This document shows, piece by piece, positions 10,348-20,477 of a DNA stretch of 64,000 nucleotides. The notes under the pieces were generated by a model. That model was given only the letters and a program-made list of their open reading frames with translations, did no database searches and had not been told where the DNA came from. The number at the start of each line of letters is the position of its first letter. Within the stretch, counting starts at the first letter, position 1. The translations under genes were made by a program, and so were the position numbers. Origin of the DNA: Avena insularis (Eukaryota > Streptophyta > Magnoliopsida > Poales > Poaceae); contig CM042688.1 of assembly GCA_023614405.1 (NCBI GenBank), positions 379,117,331 to 379,181,330 on the forward strand, written 5' to 3'.

Positions 10348-13300
10348 GAAAGCATTGAAAGAAGAGGCAATTCTAGTGAGTTGCCACACAGAGAGGAAGT
10401 CCCGCCCGCAGATGAAGATGATACCGAGGAAGTTCAGCCTATGGATGAAAAGAAAAATGTGGTATGACACTATGCATCTACCTGTCCCTTTTTTTGTACC
10501 TTTTCCCTTTGCCTCATATTTTATCAAGAATGACACCACATGCACATATGTCTCATACAAACATGTGATTTTTTTTGCAGAACAATCTGTTTAACCGTGC
10601 ATCTCCTATGAGGTTGGTCCGGGTTTGCAAGGGGATGACTAAACCTCAGCGGGATCTGATAACTAATTCAGAATTTGGAGACTTTTTAAACATGAGGTGT
10701 TCCAAGTTGATTCCAGAACTCTGCAGGTTTCTTATGGATTGCTTCAACCCAGATAGATGTGAACTTGATTTTAGACCTAGGGAAAGTGTACCTGTAACCG
10801 TTCAATCGGTACATAGAATTATGGGAGTACCTATGGGCAGCATTCCGGTGGCGTATCAGATGGACTCCCAATCGACCAGAGTCATAATGGAGATGTTTGG
10901 GATTCCCAATGGCAGGCAACCATCTATTACATCCATGGAGACACAGTTAGGACCTACGTATCCTGCAAACATTGATTACCTAAGAAAGTTTACCATCTTC
11001 TCGGTGTCCACTGTTTTTGCTCCAACCACTTGCACAAGGGTTAGTCCAAAGTGTTACCCACATGTGATCAACATAGAAGCCGTTAAAAGACTAAACTGGG
11101 CTAAATTCATCATCGACATCCTAATCCAAACATCAAAAGCAAAGGGTGTTAAGAACTGGTTCAAAGCATGTATGCCTTATCTCATGGTAAGATCCCCTAT
11201 CCCCACATGGTATCCTGTATTTTCTTTTTTTTTCCTACTACATTTTTGCTACAGAGGATATCACTTTTTTAATCACAATTTTTGCTTTTTTGGAGGTTCT
11301 ATACGTCGACTCATTGGAAACTGATGCAATAGATGTCCCTGAGAAAGGAACTCGGATCTACATATGGACAAATAAGATGATCAACCAGATTGTTACGCTG
11401 GACACACATATCGATGGTTCATTCGGGAAGTTGCCGGTATGATTTTTCCTTTTTTTGTTACATATAGTTTGTAACTTTTTTTTCTTTTGTTGCTTGTGTT
11501 TCAAAGAACCTAGCCTGTAACTTTTTCAAATATATAGCCTGTAACTTTTCTGAGGCCTGTAACTTTTTGGTTCTTAGCATGTAACTTTCTTATTTTGTTG
11601 TAACTTTTTATTTACTTTAGTTTTCTAGCTGTAACTTTTTATCTACTCAGTAACTTTTCATCTTTTTTTTATTTTTACTTGTAAACTTCCTGGCATTTTT
11701 GTAACTTTCTTAGTTTCTAGCTTGTAACTTTTTTACTTTAACTTTTCTATTTTGTTATAACTTCTTATATTACTTTAGCTTGTAAATTTCACGTCATGTT
11801 GTAACTTATTTTCTAGCTTGGAGACAGGGGGCGCCCCTACTTTTTTTTGTGTGTCCAGCATGCAGCATCTGATAGTTTTTTTTTCATTTTGGTTGTTACA
11901 GCTCAAGGCATGTTTCAGAAACAAGTTCTCTATGTTCTCGTCAGATCCATCAATAGTGGATATGTTCATCAAACGCCATGTCCCGGGCATTCTCAGCGAA
12001 GAGGTCAGGCGTTGATCATAATGAAAGTTTTTTCCTAACTTTTTTTCTCCTATTATTTTTATGAATGTGTGTTCTGATTAGCTTTTCTTTTCTTTTTTTC
12101 CAAAAACATTGAACAGTCAATGGAAAAGTATAGGGTCTCTGTGATTGATATGTGCACTGTATTTGAGGATGGGCTAGCAAAGTTCCTAATGTCAGTTGGA
12201 AGTGCTCTGTATGGACAAGAAGAAGGGGATCAGGACAAAAAGAAGACAATACATAAAAGAAAGAAGCGCAAAACCCTGACAGATGTACAAGCTACACATG
12301 TGCTTAAGCAAGCAAGCCAACAAACGACTGTAGGTCAAGATGACGTGTTGGCGGCAACATTGCGTCAAAACAACACGGATGCAGTAGATGAAAGGATGGT
12401 TGTAGGAGACAAACCTACTATGGAAAATATAGGAGAAAGTCACCAAGATGTAGAAATGGTAGAACAAAATCAAGAAGTTACAGTCATGGTAGAGAACCCC
12501 GCAAGTGTTTTACCAGCAGAAAATGCTTGCAACACAACGGACCTTCCAGTGGCAGATGAAAGTGGGATGAAGGTTTTTTCAGAAGTTAGTGACACTCAGC
12601 GCTGTGTTGAACCTGAACAGACTATATGCCATGATTATACACATGTCCGGGCCTCCGCAGTGGATCCTTTGAAGCACTTGCAGTGCTATGGATCAGGTTC
12701 TCAATCCAGTGCAGAATCAGCTGGCAGGGGTGCACCCATGTATGATATGACACCTATTGCATCTACTGCAAGTCAAAGTGATGTTCTAATGGATCAACCA
12801 GGAGTAGACAAGGGTGCACCTGTGTTAGATATTACACCTGCCACATCTGCTGCAAGTAGAAGCGACTTCCTAATGGATCAACCAGGAGCCCAGAAGGGTG
12901 TACCTGTGTATGATATGACACCTCCTGCATGCTTGCTACAGAAAGTTACAGGCCAAGAGGATAAACCAGGAGATGGTAAGAGACATGTGTCTTTTGCAAG
13001 CCAGGACAAGGATCCTTTGGATCAGTTCAACAACACTGAAATCAAAGCAGCTTCGGTCAACCGTGTTACAAACAAAACAGTCCAAGGAAGCCCAACCGGC
13101 AGGAGACCGGTTACTAGATCCATGTCACCTGCCAAGTTACCAGCTCCTATTGAAAAGGAAAACCCTCTTGGAATTTATGGAAAACATCTGAATATTTCCC
13201 TAGTCCCTCAAAGAAAAACAAGATTTGCTACTTCTAAAGTAAGGGCAAGCTGGACCGCATCAAACGTGCAGCCTGTCGACACACAGGAAGCCATTGATAA

Positions 13301-15417
13301 GCCAACAAATACAACCCAGGTTAACAATATGAACAGGAAGATTGAGCTGGATTCAGAAAGTGCAGAAGCTAAAATAGAAACTTTAGAGCAGAGACAACGG
13401 CGAGAACTCATTGAGGACTGCCCCTCTTTTGATCTTGGCTTCGATGGTACTACTCAGGAGGAAACTATACATGTTGTCAAAGAGGAGGAAAAACAAGGAA
13501 CTGTTGAAGAGCATGTTATTATTTCAAGCAACGATGATAGTGGGGACTCTCTAGACAAGATATTTGCAACTATTGAATTGCCTAATAGAACACCAACCAC
13601 AAAGAAGATCGAAGATGCGCAAGGAGCGCGTGTCTCACCTATTGATCCCAGCAGTTACACACCCATACCACAAACACACCAAAAGAGAGTTATAAAGCAA
13701 AGCAGAGCACAGAAATCTCCATTTTGGAATTGAAAAACAAAACAGTTTCTAACAAATTCACAAATAAGGTGTACAATGCAGTATGTTTATATGGTGGCAA
13801 AACTAAATATGCTCTGAACAAAGAGAAAATAGTTGACTATGGCTCCTTGTACGTATGGCTCTGGGATTTGGCAGATTCTGTAAGGCCCGGGGCTTGGCTA
13901 AGCAACACCATTTGCGAGATTGCGCTACATGTTCTTTCAAAGGAAATGGCGGCACATAAGAAACATGTGATGCCACTTTTTATGGCGATGAGTTCATGTA
14001 CATGATTTTTGTTCAATGTAGCAAAATGCTTCTATCTGTGTATTTTTTCTATTTTTTTCTAGATGTTTTTTTAGACTGTAACTTTTGTATCTTTATCATG
14101 CATGCAGACCAAGCTTAGAAGTGCCACGTGCGTTCACGATAAAAATGTGAAGAAAGCTTTTGTGTTCTCGCCTGAGAAACGATTAGACCACAAGGAGCAG
14201 GTGAAATCTTTTTGTGTTTTTTCTGTACATTTTTTCATTTTTCTGCTCCCTAAGTGGTTTTTTGGACCGTAATTTTTTTTTGTTTTACTCCATGCCACAG
14301 GTAATGTTTCCTGTTCTCCAAAACCTCACGCCTGAACTCAAAGATTTCACAGGGCACTACTACCTGATTATACTTAACCTAAAGGCCGAGAGATTCGAAA
14401 TTATGGATTCACTTAGAGCAGAAGGGAACCAGGGTCTCATGAAAGATGCTAGATTAATTATAGGCTCAATCAAGTACATGTGGTCTAAGAACTATACTGA
14501 ATCCAAGATCAATATCTCGAACTACAAGACCGTGCACATACCGACTCCAATGCAAAGCACAACGTAAGCGTAACCATCATTTTTTTTCCTTTCTTGATTC
14601 TTTTGCCCCTGGTTTTATATATATATACTGTATGTACATGTATCTTCATAGCCTGTAACTTCTGTTATTTTTCTTCTTATTTTCTTTTTTTAATATACTG
14701 GACCTTCTTGGTTTCTTTTTTAATATAGCCTATAACTTTTTGGTCTTTTTAAATATAGTCTGTAATTTTCAGAGGACTTTTTGGTCTTTTTAAATATAGC
14801 ATGTAACTTTTAAATATAGCCGGTTAACTTTCACCTTAGATTTAAATATAGCCTATAACTTTTAGATGACTTTTTGGTCTTTTTAATATAACCTGTAACT
14901 TTTAAATATAGCCTGTAACTTTAATATAGCCTGTAACTTTTTGGTCTTTTTAAAGATAGCCTGTAATTCTTGGTTTCTTTTTAAATATAGCCTGTAACTT
15001 CTTCTCATAGCCTGTAACTTCTGTAATTCTTTTTTCTAGCATGTAACAATAAGAAGATAAGAATGTACATGTATTCATAGCCTGTAATTTTTTTACATTT
15101 ATGTTTAAAACATCCTATCATGGCTTTATATGTAGTTTTGACAATATGTAGACCGTAACTTTTCTTGGTTTCATTGACTGTACTTAGCCTGTAACTTTAG
15201 AGGTTTTTGTTGATATCATGTATTGTCCTAGCATATAACTTTTTTTTTAATTGTGTGAACTGATCACCAATTTCCTTCTTTCTGTTTTTCAAGGTTTGAC
15301 TGCGGTTTTTTCATGCTAAAGTTCATTGAATATTGGACTGGCAGAAAGATGTTGACTTTCAATCCAATGGACATGCCTATTATAAGGAAAATCTTCACCT
15401 TGAAATGGCTAGAATGA
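10348..15417 (+). CDS. Ulp1-like (C48) cysteine protease gene, eight exons, one frameshift
   Basis: Spliced model: 10348-10461, 10581-11186, 11296-11436, 11902-12003, 12117-13966, 14108-14200, 14301-14563, 15294-15417. All junctions are GT...AG, and all but the last are phase 0. The true start is unresolved: the first exon opens after a stop at 10345. Exons 2-4 form an N-terminal module resembling the DUF1985/plant-mobile-domain-like region of grass Ulp-like proteins. Exon 5 is a long acidic, low-conservation linker with 28-residue repeats. Exons 6-8 form the C48 protease: His in GHYYLIIL (codon 14355), Asp in EIMDSL (14406), Gln in PMQ (14553) and Cys in FDCGFFML (15301), with the family's Q-x5-C spacing. 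A one-base loss in a T run near 13722-13725 shifts SPFW... out of frame; restoring one T joins it to ELKNKTV. Family members cleave SUMO-like modifiers; here the substrate is unknown. Confidence 0.7.
11440..11815 (+). repeat. TGTAACTTTT cluster 2, in intron 3
   Basis: The intron between exons 11296-11436 and 11902-12003 carries about fifteen TGTAACTTTT-like copies, several as AGCCTGTAACTTTT, others reduced to TAACTTTT, in a T-rich background. All share the orientation of the gene. None enters the flanking exons. Confidence 0.75.
12729..12930 (+). repeat. 84-bp in-frame coding repeat in the protease linker
   Basis: Units begin at 12729, 12813 and 12897 (two full and one partial), each 84 bp. 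They encode about 28 residues starting G-A-P-(M/V)-Y-D-M-T-P and ending S-D-x-L-M-D-Q-P-G-x-x-K. The period is a whole number of codons, so the frame is kept. This points to tandem duplication in a disordered linker under relaxed constraint. Confidence 0.85.
14640..15250 (+). repeat. TGTAACTTTT cluster 3, in the last intron
   Basis: The intron 14564-15293 holds some twenty copies of A(G)CCTGTAACTTTT or variants, often preceded by TTTAAATAT and followed by TTGGTCTTTTTAAATAT, which gives local tandem arrays. This intron separates the oxyanion Gln codon from the catalytic Cys codon of the protease. Confidence 0.8.
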
Positions 15418-15846
15418 GAGGAAAACCAGACCGAATGGGTGGAAAAACTGCTTTGAATTTTTTTCTCATGCTAAAATGCAAAAGGTACAACTTGTTGTAC
15501 TACCTCCAGGATGTCAGAATTTCCATTCTTTTTTTTAAATCATGTGATTTACATGTTCTGTCCTTTTTTAACAGTACTGATTCAGTAAAAAGATAACACT
15601 TTGTCATCGTAAAATTACTTATCCTTTTGTATGCAAATTCTTATCATATACTGTTCTTTAGCATGACTACTGTTCTTTAGCATGACATAATCCAACCCTC
15701 TAGCAAAAATAAGCTCAGGGAAATATTACGCAACTATTTAAAGCATAATCCAAACTTGATACAAGAACAAACTTCATACACTAAGCTCAGGGAAAAGTTT
15801 ATTCGTGAAATTGAAAAACTACTTTTACAAGTCCAAACTTCATACA
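15418..15846. other. Convergent intergenic spacer
   Basis: The 3' ends of the protease (+) and transposase (-) genes face each other across about 430 bp of A/T-rich sequence. A short direct repeat is visible: CATACACTAAGCTCAGGGAAA-like copies near 15709 and 15775, plus a related CATACACTAAACC at 15841. No gene is seen. It should hold both polyadenylation regions. Confidence 0.5.
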
Positions 15847-18237
15847 CTAAACCATATCAGCCAAGAAGTTGAACTCTACTGGTTTTGGTTCAGGAATGAT
15901 CTTGCTTGGTTTCTTGGACTTCAAATGTAGCCCCGATTTCTTCCTTTTCTCCGATGGACGACCTTTAGTGGCGGTGCATTCAGGGTCCCGAGCATGGTGA
16001 TATTGCGATGAATTTACTTGCCCATCATCACCTACAAACTCAACACCGGATGTACCGTCTTTAGGTTTTGTTTTAGCCTTCTTGTCTTTCCGCTTAGTTG
16101 CTTCAGCTATCTTCATTGCTTTCAATTCATTACCCAATGCACGCATGTACTTATCAGCTAGAGCTTTCCCTTTATCCGATTCGGCTGCAACCTTCGCATG
16201 CTCTGTCCAGTCATTGCACAGTGTCCCATAACGTAGCAGCTTCCTTTCTTTGTTTATTAACTTTCTATTAGTTAGCACTCCAGGCAAGTCCACCTTCTCT
16301 GCCACAAGCTCATCCTCTGGCATTGTCCACCTATGTAGTATGTAGTGAGGCGGAATAGAGTCTACAACACCAAGTTGTGCCATTACTCTCAACACATGGC
16401 AACACAAAATACCATCCCTACTGAACTTAGAACACTCACATTGGTAGGTTGCTTCCTGCAAGTTTGCGTCCACTATGTACGATCTCCTACCGTACCCAAA
16501 CACAGACCCTAAGATAGGCACAACACTAAACTGTTGTCCATCCACATGGGTGACATTGTAGGAAGTAACTTTTCTAAGCTCTCCACGAAAACGCAAGTAA
16601 ATGGGGTGTGTGTACACCTCCAAAGCTTGCTTCTCTAGAGGATAATCTCCCCACACTCTAAGAATCTTGTCTTCCATTTGGAACTCATTTAAATCTTCTG
16701 CTACATCTATCCTCTCTTGCAACTTCATGTACTGCTAGAAGAAATGGAAGAGGCTATTGTGAGGCTTTACATATCTCTTCAGAACTGCATTAAACCCTTC
16801 GCTGCGTGCTGTAGTTTGTAGGAATGGGAAAAACCTATCTTTGTGGTATGCAGGGACAAAAGTTTCCCTTAGATCATACAAATCCATTAATGCCTTATTG
16901 TCCCCAACATTGTGTCGTAGAATCATCTCTGCCCACCTCATCTCAAACTCATCAACTGTCATGCTATGGTCAATTGTATCATTCAACTCCTTACATAGCT
17001 CTTCATGTGTCGACATGAAATTTCCCAACATATTCTGTGCATTCTGCATGATGTGCCATCTACAATTTCGGTGCCATGTTTCTGGAAATACGACCAAGAT
17101 GGCACTTTTCATGGAAGCATCCTGGTCTGTAATAAAGTTACTTGGCTGGACACTACCATGAGCTTCAAGAAAATTTTCATACAGCCAAACAAAATCTTCT
17201 ATTCTTTCATTCTTAAGGAAGCCACATCCCAGCTGAATAGACTGCCCATACCGGTTGATACCAATGAATGGCGCAAAGGGCAAGTTGTAAGCATTTGTCA
17301 TATAAGTTGCGTCAAATGACACACAATCACTATAATTTTTGTATGCAGCCCTTGCTGGCCCATCAACCCAGAAAATACATTGAACTCTGTCAGCATGATC
17401 AAGATCTAGCTTGTAGATGAAATCTGGGTCATCCTTTTTTACTTTTTCAAACTCAGCAAGCAACAATGACATGTCCTGGTATTTGTGCCCCTCATCAAGC
17501 GTAGATATGAAGTTACTTACGCCCTTTGATTGATAGGGAACATTAGCTAGATTCCCATACAACTCTGCCATAATAGACATCACCCTGCCAGCTGAGAGAT
17601 TAACCTTATGTAGTAGCTTGATAAATTCTCTTTCTTCCTTTGGTATTCCTCTATGAGACCTTAAGTACCTTTTCAAGGAAAACTTTTTGATACATGGATG
17701 GTTGTGCTCCTCAACAAACATTGTGACATGCCACTTTTCGGCTCTTCTCTTAACTCTTAGACGTGCCCTGCAGTCTGTCTTCTTAGTTATGTTACGGTTC
17801 TGCTGCCTTACGGGTGGAGCTTCTTGCTGGTTTATATCCTCATTTTTTCCATGTTTGTTGCAGACAAATAGTTGCTTCTCCTTTTCACCATCCAAAGTAG
17901 AATTTCTAGAGGTGCTGGATTTGATGGAAAACCCGACACTCTTAGCATATCTGTTATAGCACATCTTTGCATCTTCTAGAGTTGCAAAAATCATGTCTGG
18001 ATAAGGCTTCTCTACTAGAGTTAGGGATGGTGTTGACTGAACCTCTTCCTCTCCACCTGAATCGGCACTAGACAATGTATGCCCAGTTTCAGCTCCTGTG
18101 TCAGCGGATTGACCTGTTTCACCCCCAGATGCAGGCCCAGCTGTAGGAACATTTCCTGTGACTTGTTCATCATCACTAGTAACTTCTTGGGCTGGGTTGT
18201 TTAGGTCAATCCCAGCATTAGGGAACCAGAAATCCAT
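15847..18237 (-). pseudogene. FAR1/FHY3-like MULE transposase with one in-frame stop
   Basis: One minus-strand frame of 797 codons is interrupted only by TAG at 16735-16737. Residues 1-75 are acidic and disordered. Residues about 85-185 form the FAR1 DNA-binding domain (C2H2, WRKY-GCM1 fold), with Cys near 126 and 156 and the HNH at 178-180. The MULE DDE core follows: Asp309 in SFDATY, Asp371 in ITDQD, the CRWHIMQNA block, and a candidate Glu near 432. After the stop the frame resumes QYMKLQERI and reaches a SWIM zinc finger, YQCECSKF...CCHVLRVM (C-x-C...C-x-H type), and a Lys-rich tail. Length fits the family's usual 700-850 residues. TAG sits where the family usually has a Gln or Glu before QY, so a single CAG/GAG-to-TAG change explains it. 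In the MULE it would bind terminal repeats and cut DNA; a domesticated FAR1-related regulator is a less likely reading. Confidence 0.85.
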
Positions 18238-18603
18238 ATCTGCAAGAAATAGGTACCAATTACTTTACTTTAAGAAATTTACTTCTACATTAGGAAAACA
18301 GAAATCCACACATGTTACTGCCATGGACAAAAATTTTGTGGAGTCCTTCACATGATTAAGACGAAATTAAATACCTTTTAAAATTATATTCATGGGTGCA
18401 TGCTCTACTCATCAGGATATGTAACACCATTATTTTGAACAACTTTTACATGTACCTTTTTTCTTGAAACAAGTAAACAACACCTATTTATTCCTTTTTT
18501 TCATCTGGTTTTTGCAGATCATGCTTTTTTCAACCAACTTTTGGTATATAATTGTACATGCTGATGATTTTTTGTTGCTACCAGGTTTACTATTACATGC
18601 AAG

Positions 18604-18905
18604 TTCTGAATCTACTGCAAGAAACTACATGTCTTCCATGCATCCATTGGAAACTTGTGTGCCTTTTGTTACATTTGAATTAGGTGGGAAAACAACAGAA
18701 GCAGTGCATGGAGTTGATCAATATACTTGCTTGATGTGGCACCAAGTTTTGAGAAGCAATGCTGATTCTGAATCTACTGCAGGAAACTACATGTGTGCCA
18801 TGCATCCTTTTTTAAGAAACTTGTGTGCCTTTTTGTTACATCTGAATTAAGTGGGAAACAACAGAAAACAGTGTGTGGAGTTGAACAATATACTTGCTTG
18901 GTTGT
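18604..18905. repeat. 162-bp tandem duplication upstream of the transposase gene
   Basis: TTCTGAATCTACTGCA at 18604 recurs at 18766. The copies share AAACTACATGT, CCATGCATCC, AAACTTGTGTGCC, a TGAATTA(G)GTGGGAAA block and CAATATACTTGCTTG, with scattered substitutions. It lies in the 5' flank of the FAR1-like gene, so it may add promoter elements. No coding role is apparent. Confidence 0.8.
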
Positions 18906-19294
18906 AATTTTGCCAGATTAACTTCAATTCTAGATCGTGCTTGGACAAGAACATACTTGTGCTTATCAAGTTCTTTTTCTCTCTGAAAATACCCTGCTTT
19001 TTTTGCGATCTGGGGGTGGGGGAGAGGAGGTGGAAGGGGAGGGGGAGATCTGGGGGTGTGGAGATCTGCTCTTTGATGTAGTTTTAATGGTGGAGATCTA
19101 GGGGTGGAGACTTCCTACCCGGCGGCTGCAGAAAGAAGAAGGAGAGATAGGGTTGGAAAAGGGAGGGGCTGGGAGATGGATCTTATGTGCTCGCGCGCAG
19201 CCGGCCCAAAAAAGTCGCAGGAAGCCAGGGAGGGAAAGTGTCTGGGACCACTGTCTATTTTAGGAAATTTTTGAATTAAGACAGGGGGCACCCG

Positions 19295-19316
19295 TAAGAC
19301 CAAATGGAGCGCGCGC
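19295..19316 (-). repeat. Right inverted-repeat core of the MULE
   Basis: The reverse complement begins GCGCGCGCTCCAT and continues TTGGTCTTA, matching the left core at 6593-6613 at all of its first 13 bases and most of the rest. Outside it, the reverse complement reads GTTGGGACGCTGCTACACG, a plausible outer terminus. Confidence 0.6.
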
Positions 19317-19397
19317 TCCGTGTAGCAGCGTCCCAACATTATATCGCACTGATGTTTTTTAATCCAAAAGTTTTAATATTTGTAGCGTTGCTTTTTA

Positions 19398-20477
19398 TCT
19401 ATACCTATACTAATAAAGATGGAGGAACACCCGGTTCAGATAGATCTATAGGTGTCGTCCCATCAATCTATCGCTTTCAGTTATTTAGGGTCGGTCCAGG
19501 TTGGAGTCCACGTGAAAGAATAGTTCAATCAGGAAACACAAACCGTGTTCAACACAGATACCTCTTTCATGGGAGATACATGCAGCTAGATCGATCATGA
19601 CAAGTTAAAATGTGGAAGAGAAATATGATCAACACAAATATCTCTTTCATGTGAGATATATGTATTTTTTTTAGGAAGTCACCAAATCATCAAACCACCG
19701 TGTGATCTCTAAACAGAGCACAGATATATGCATTTTGCTATCGAGTAGATCACAAGCATTTGTTCAACCACGAACGAGGTAACTACCTAGCCACTGAGTG
19801 CTGACTCTAAAATCTATGTTATTCCAATTTCAAGGTTGACGAGAAGGAGGGCGGGCACGGTGGAGAGCAAGTGCCAGTGAGGTTGGCAGCTGGAAGGAGG
19901 CTGCCAGGGACTCGACGTGGGGAATGCGAAGAGGGGGCGATGTCCTGTGGGATCCTGACGACAGCGGCACACACATCAGCCTAGCGAGGGAGCAGGGCTG
20001 GAACTACAGACGATCGTGAGGTCACAGCGAGCGGATGATGGGTCAGGGACGAGCAGAGGATGGCCGGGATCGGAGGCGTGCATGCGGGAGAGAACCTCAA
20101 CGGCGAAGAAGCAACAAAGCGACGTTGGGCGCTTAGGAGGCTGATCGCGAGGAGAGGTGGCGGTTGGGGGTGTACATACAAAACTGCCAAGGGATCTGGG
20201 GCTCCCTCTCTAGGGTTTTGGTGGAGGCCTTTGGGCTGGCTGGGCAACGAGGTTGGGTTGCGCCTGGTAGGGTGGTAGGCTGACCCGGCTGGCTGGGCTG
20301 CCTCCCTCCTAAAAACATTGTTTTGTTTTTCAAACAATTTGCAAATAGTTTTAGAAAAAATTATAGTCCGTATTTCTGCCAAAATGCCTTCTAGAGGCTA
20401 AATGAACGAGTTTAGATATGTGTTTATATAGTTAAAATATTGTAACTAAAAAGCCGTGCCAACGCACGGGCTGCTAG
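19398..20477 (+). mobile_element. Non-autonomous Helitron, 1,080 bp
   Basis: The 5' end is TCTATACCTATACTAATAAA, a start common in grass Helitrons, directly after an A. The 3' end carries the hairpin CCGTGCCAACGCACGG (20454-20469), four bases, then CTAG and a host T at 20478. TC start, CTRR end after a short hairpin, and insertion between A and T are the Helitron hallmarks. No RepHel protein is present. The GC-rich middle (19840-20300) could be captured host sequence, but I recognise no gene in it. Confidence 0.8.
20454..20469 (+). terminator. Helitron 3' hairpin
   Basis: Six-base stem CCGTGC/GCACGG with loop CAAC, ending four bases before the terminal CTAG at 20474-20477. In Helitrons this hairpin marks where rolling-circle transfer ends; it is not a transcription terminator. 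Confidence 0.75.

Larger units (their letters stand above)
6593..19316. mobile_element. Mutator-like element with Ulp1-like protease and FAR1-type transposase
   Basis: A near-identical inverted GC-rich block at 6593-6613 and 19295-19316 brackets two convergent genes: an intron-rich Ulp1/C48 protease gene (+) and a FAR1/MULE transposase gene (-). Seen: the inverted cores, both genes and a strong splice donor near the left end. Known: MULE transposases carry the FAR1 zinc-binding, MULE DDE and SWIM domains found here, and Kaonashi-type MULEs carry Ulp1-like genes. Inferred: both belong to one element of roughly 12.7 kb. Exact termini and the 9-bp target duplication were not resolved; the outer sequence past both cores starts GGGAC-like but then diverges. 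Each gene has one disabling lesion, so this copy is probably immobile unless these are sequencing errors. Confidence 0.65.

Noticed and set aside
15847..18237. A host FAR1-RELATED SEQUENCE gene rather than a transposase
   Set aside because: Not excluded, but the in-frame stop, the lack of introns, the bracketing inverted repeats and the adjacent Ulp1-like gene fit a MULE better.
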